Below, piece after piece: positions 63,748-64,000 of a DNA stretch of 64,000 nt (its first letter is position 1; each line of letters starts with the position of its first letter). The notes under the pieces were generated by a model. That model did not search any database and had not been told where the DNA came from. It worked only from the letters and a program-made list of their open reading frames with translations. The position numbers and the translations under genes were made by a program. Origin of the DNA: Chryseobacterium sp. FH2 (GTDB taxonomy: Bacteria; Bacteroidota; Bacteroidia; Flavobacteriales; Weeksellaceae); assembly GCF_001045455.1 (NCBI RefSeq), contig NZ_LFNE01000015.1:1-64000 (forward strand), in the 5' to 3' direction.

Positions 63748-64000
63748 CTATCTTACAGGCGTTCTGAATTCTCCGTACCCCATCAAGCCGTCATAGTTTC
63801 TCCCAAATGGTTTGTAATACATAAATCCCTGATACAGGTTTTCCGTTTGCCAGAAATTTCCGTTGACTTCGCCAAAGTTAAGGCTTCCATCAGCTTCTTT
63901 GGTTGCCAAAACATAATTATAAAAACCTTGTTTCAAAAATATTTTGGCAACATATCTTTTGTTTTGAGCATCATATTGCATTTGGTATTCTTTGTGAGGT
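63748..64000 (-). CDS. DUF5103 protein (T9SS plug protein), C-terminal part
   Basis: The frame is open to the right edge, so only the last 84 or so residues are visible: KRYVAKIFLKQGFYNYVLAT, FGEVNGNFWQTENLYQGFMYYKPFGRNYDGLMGYGEFRTPVR. This matches the C-terminus of DUF5103, the family of the type IX secretion plug protein that closes the SprA channel. It would serve the T9SS proteins seen at 24539 and 42894. Confidence 0.75.
   Translation of the reverse strand, partial: PHKEYQMQYDAQNKRYVAKIFLKQGFYNYVLATKEADGSLNFGEVNGNFWQTENLYQGFMYYKPFGRNYDGLMGYGEFRTPVR

Overview
The window is a low-GC chromosomal segment of a Flavobacteriia member of the Bacteroidota, most like Chryseobacterium (Weeksellaceae). 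The reasons are: T9SS-sorted proteins with a C-terminal sorting domain, GLPGLI, DUF4290, DUF4295, DUF4876 and DUF5103 families, SusC/FecA-like TonB receptors, weak Shine-Dalgarno signals, and promoters of the Bacteroidota type (TTG, a gap of 18-22 bases, then TAnnTTTG). I see no rRNA, tRNA, insertion sequence or prophage.

Left region (1-5650): a decaying polymorphic-toxin cassette. A zinc-metalloprotease toxin (HExxHxxGxxH) is followed by a tandem series of lipoprotein paralogues that look like YwqK/MORN-type immunity proteins. One is whole (1637-2593), one is truncated and fused to a relic of a second toxin tail (2605-3016), one is whole (3019-4029), one is frameshifted (4041-5103) and one is heavily decayed (5119-5650). 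Their 3' ends are almost identical in DNA sequence.

CRISPR region (5646-13158): the array begins inside the last decayed immunity gene. There are 13 repeats of 47 bp and 12 spacers of about 30 bp, followed by cas2, cas1 and a very large cas9 (1669 aa) on the minus strand. A divergent tracrRNA lies upstream of cas9. There is no csn2 or cas4, so this is type II-C. Each intact repeat carries a complete Bacteroidota promoter consensus pointing into the next spacer.

Middle region (13382-29321): a cold-shock gene, a surface protein, katG, a haem-binding/DUF393 pair, a lipoprotein alpha-amylase, DUF4290-murA, an orphan NIL-domain protein, a YiiX-like hydrolase with a DUF1801 protein, a T9SS fibronectin-III protein, then an aminotransferase, a lipoprotein and murB.

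29381-38743: a four-gene operon (TonB receptor, DUF4876 lipoprotein, DUF6850 barrel, di-haem cytochrome c peroxidase) behind a palindrome-embedded promoter. It is followed by two duplicated GLPGLI genes, a small Cys-rich secreted peptide and a divergent XRE regulator.

38769-64000: mostly housekeeping genes. These are proC, vanZ-like, HxlR, lnt, a T9SS VCBS protein, rpmB-rpmG-DUF4295(bL38)-ftsY, sppA/folK, two OmpA-type paralogues, recQ, fmt, a RibBX-type ribB, a luciferase-like oxidoreductase, a PIF1-like helicase, gamma carbonic anhydrase, an Nfu protein, hemH, a ParE/RelE-like toxin-antitoxin pair, and the 3' end of a DUF5103 (T9SS plug) gene cut by the window edge.
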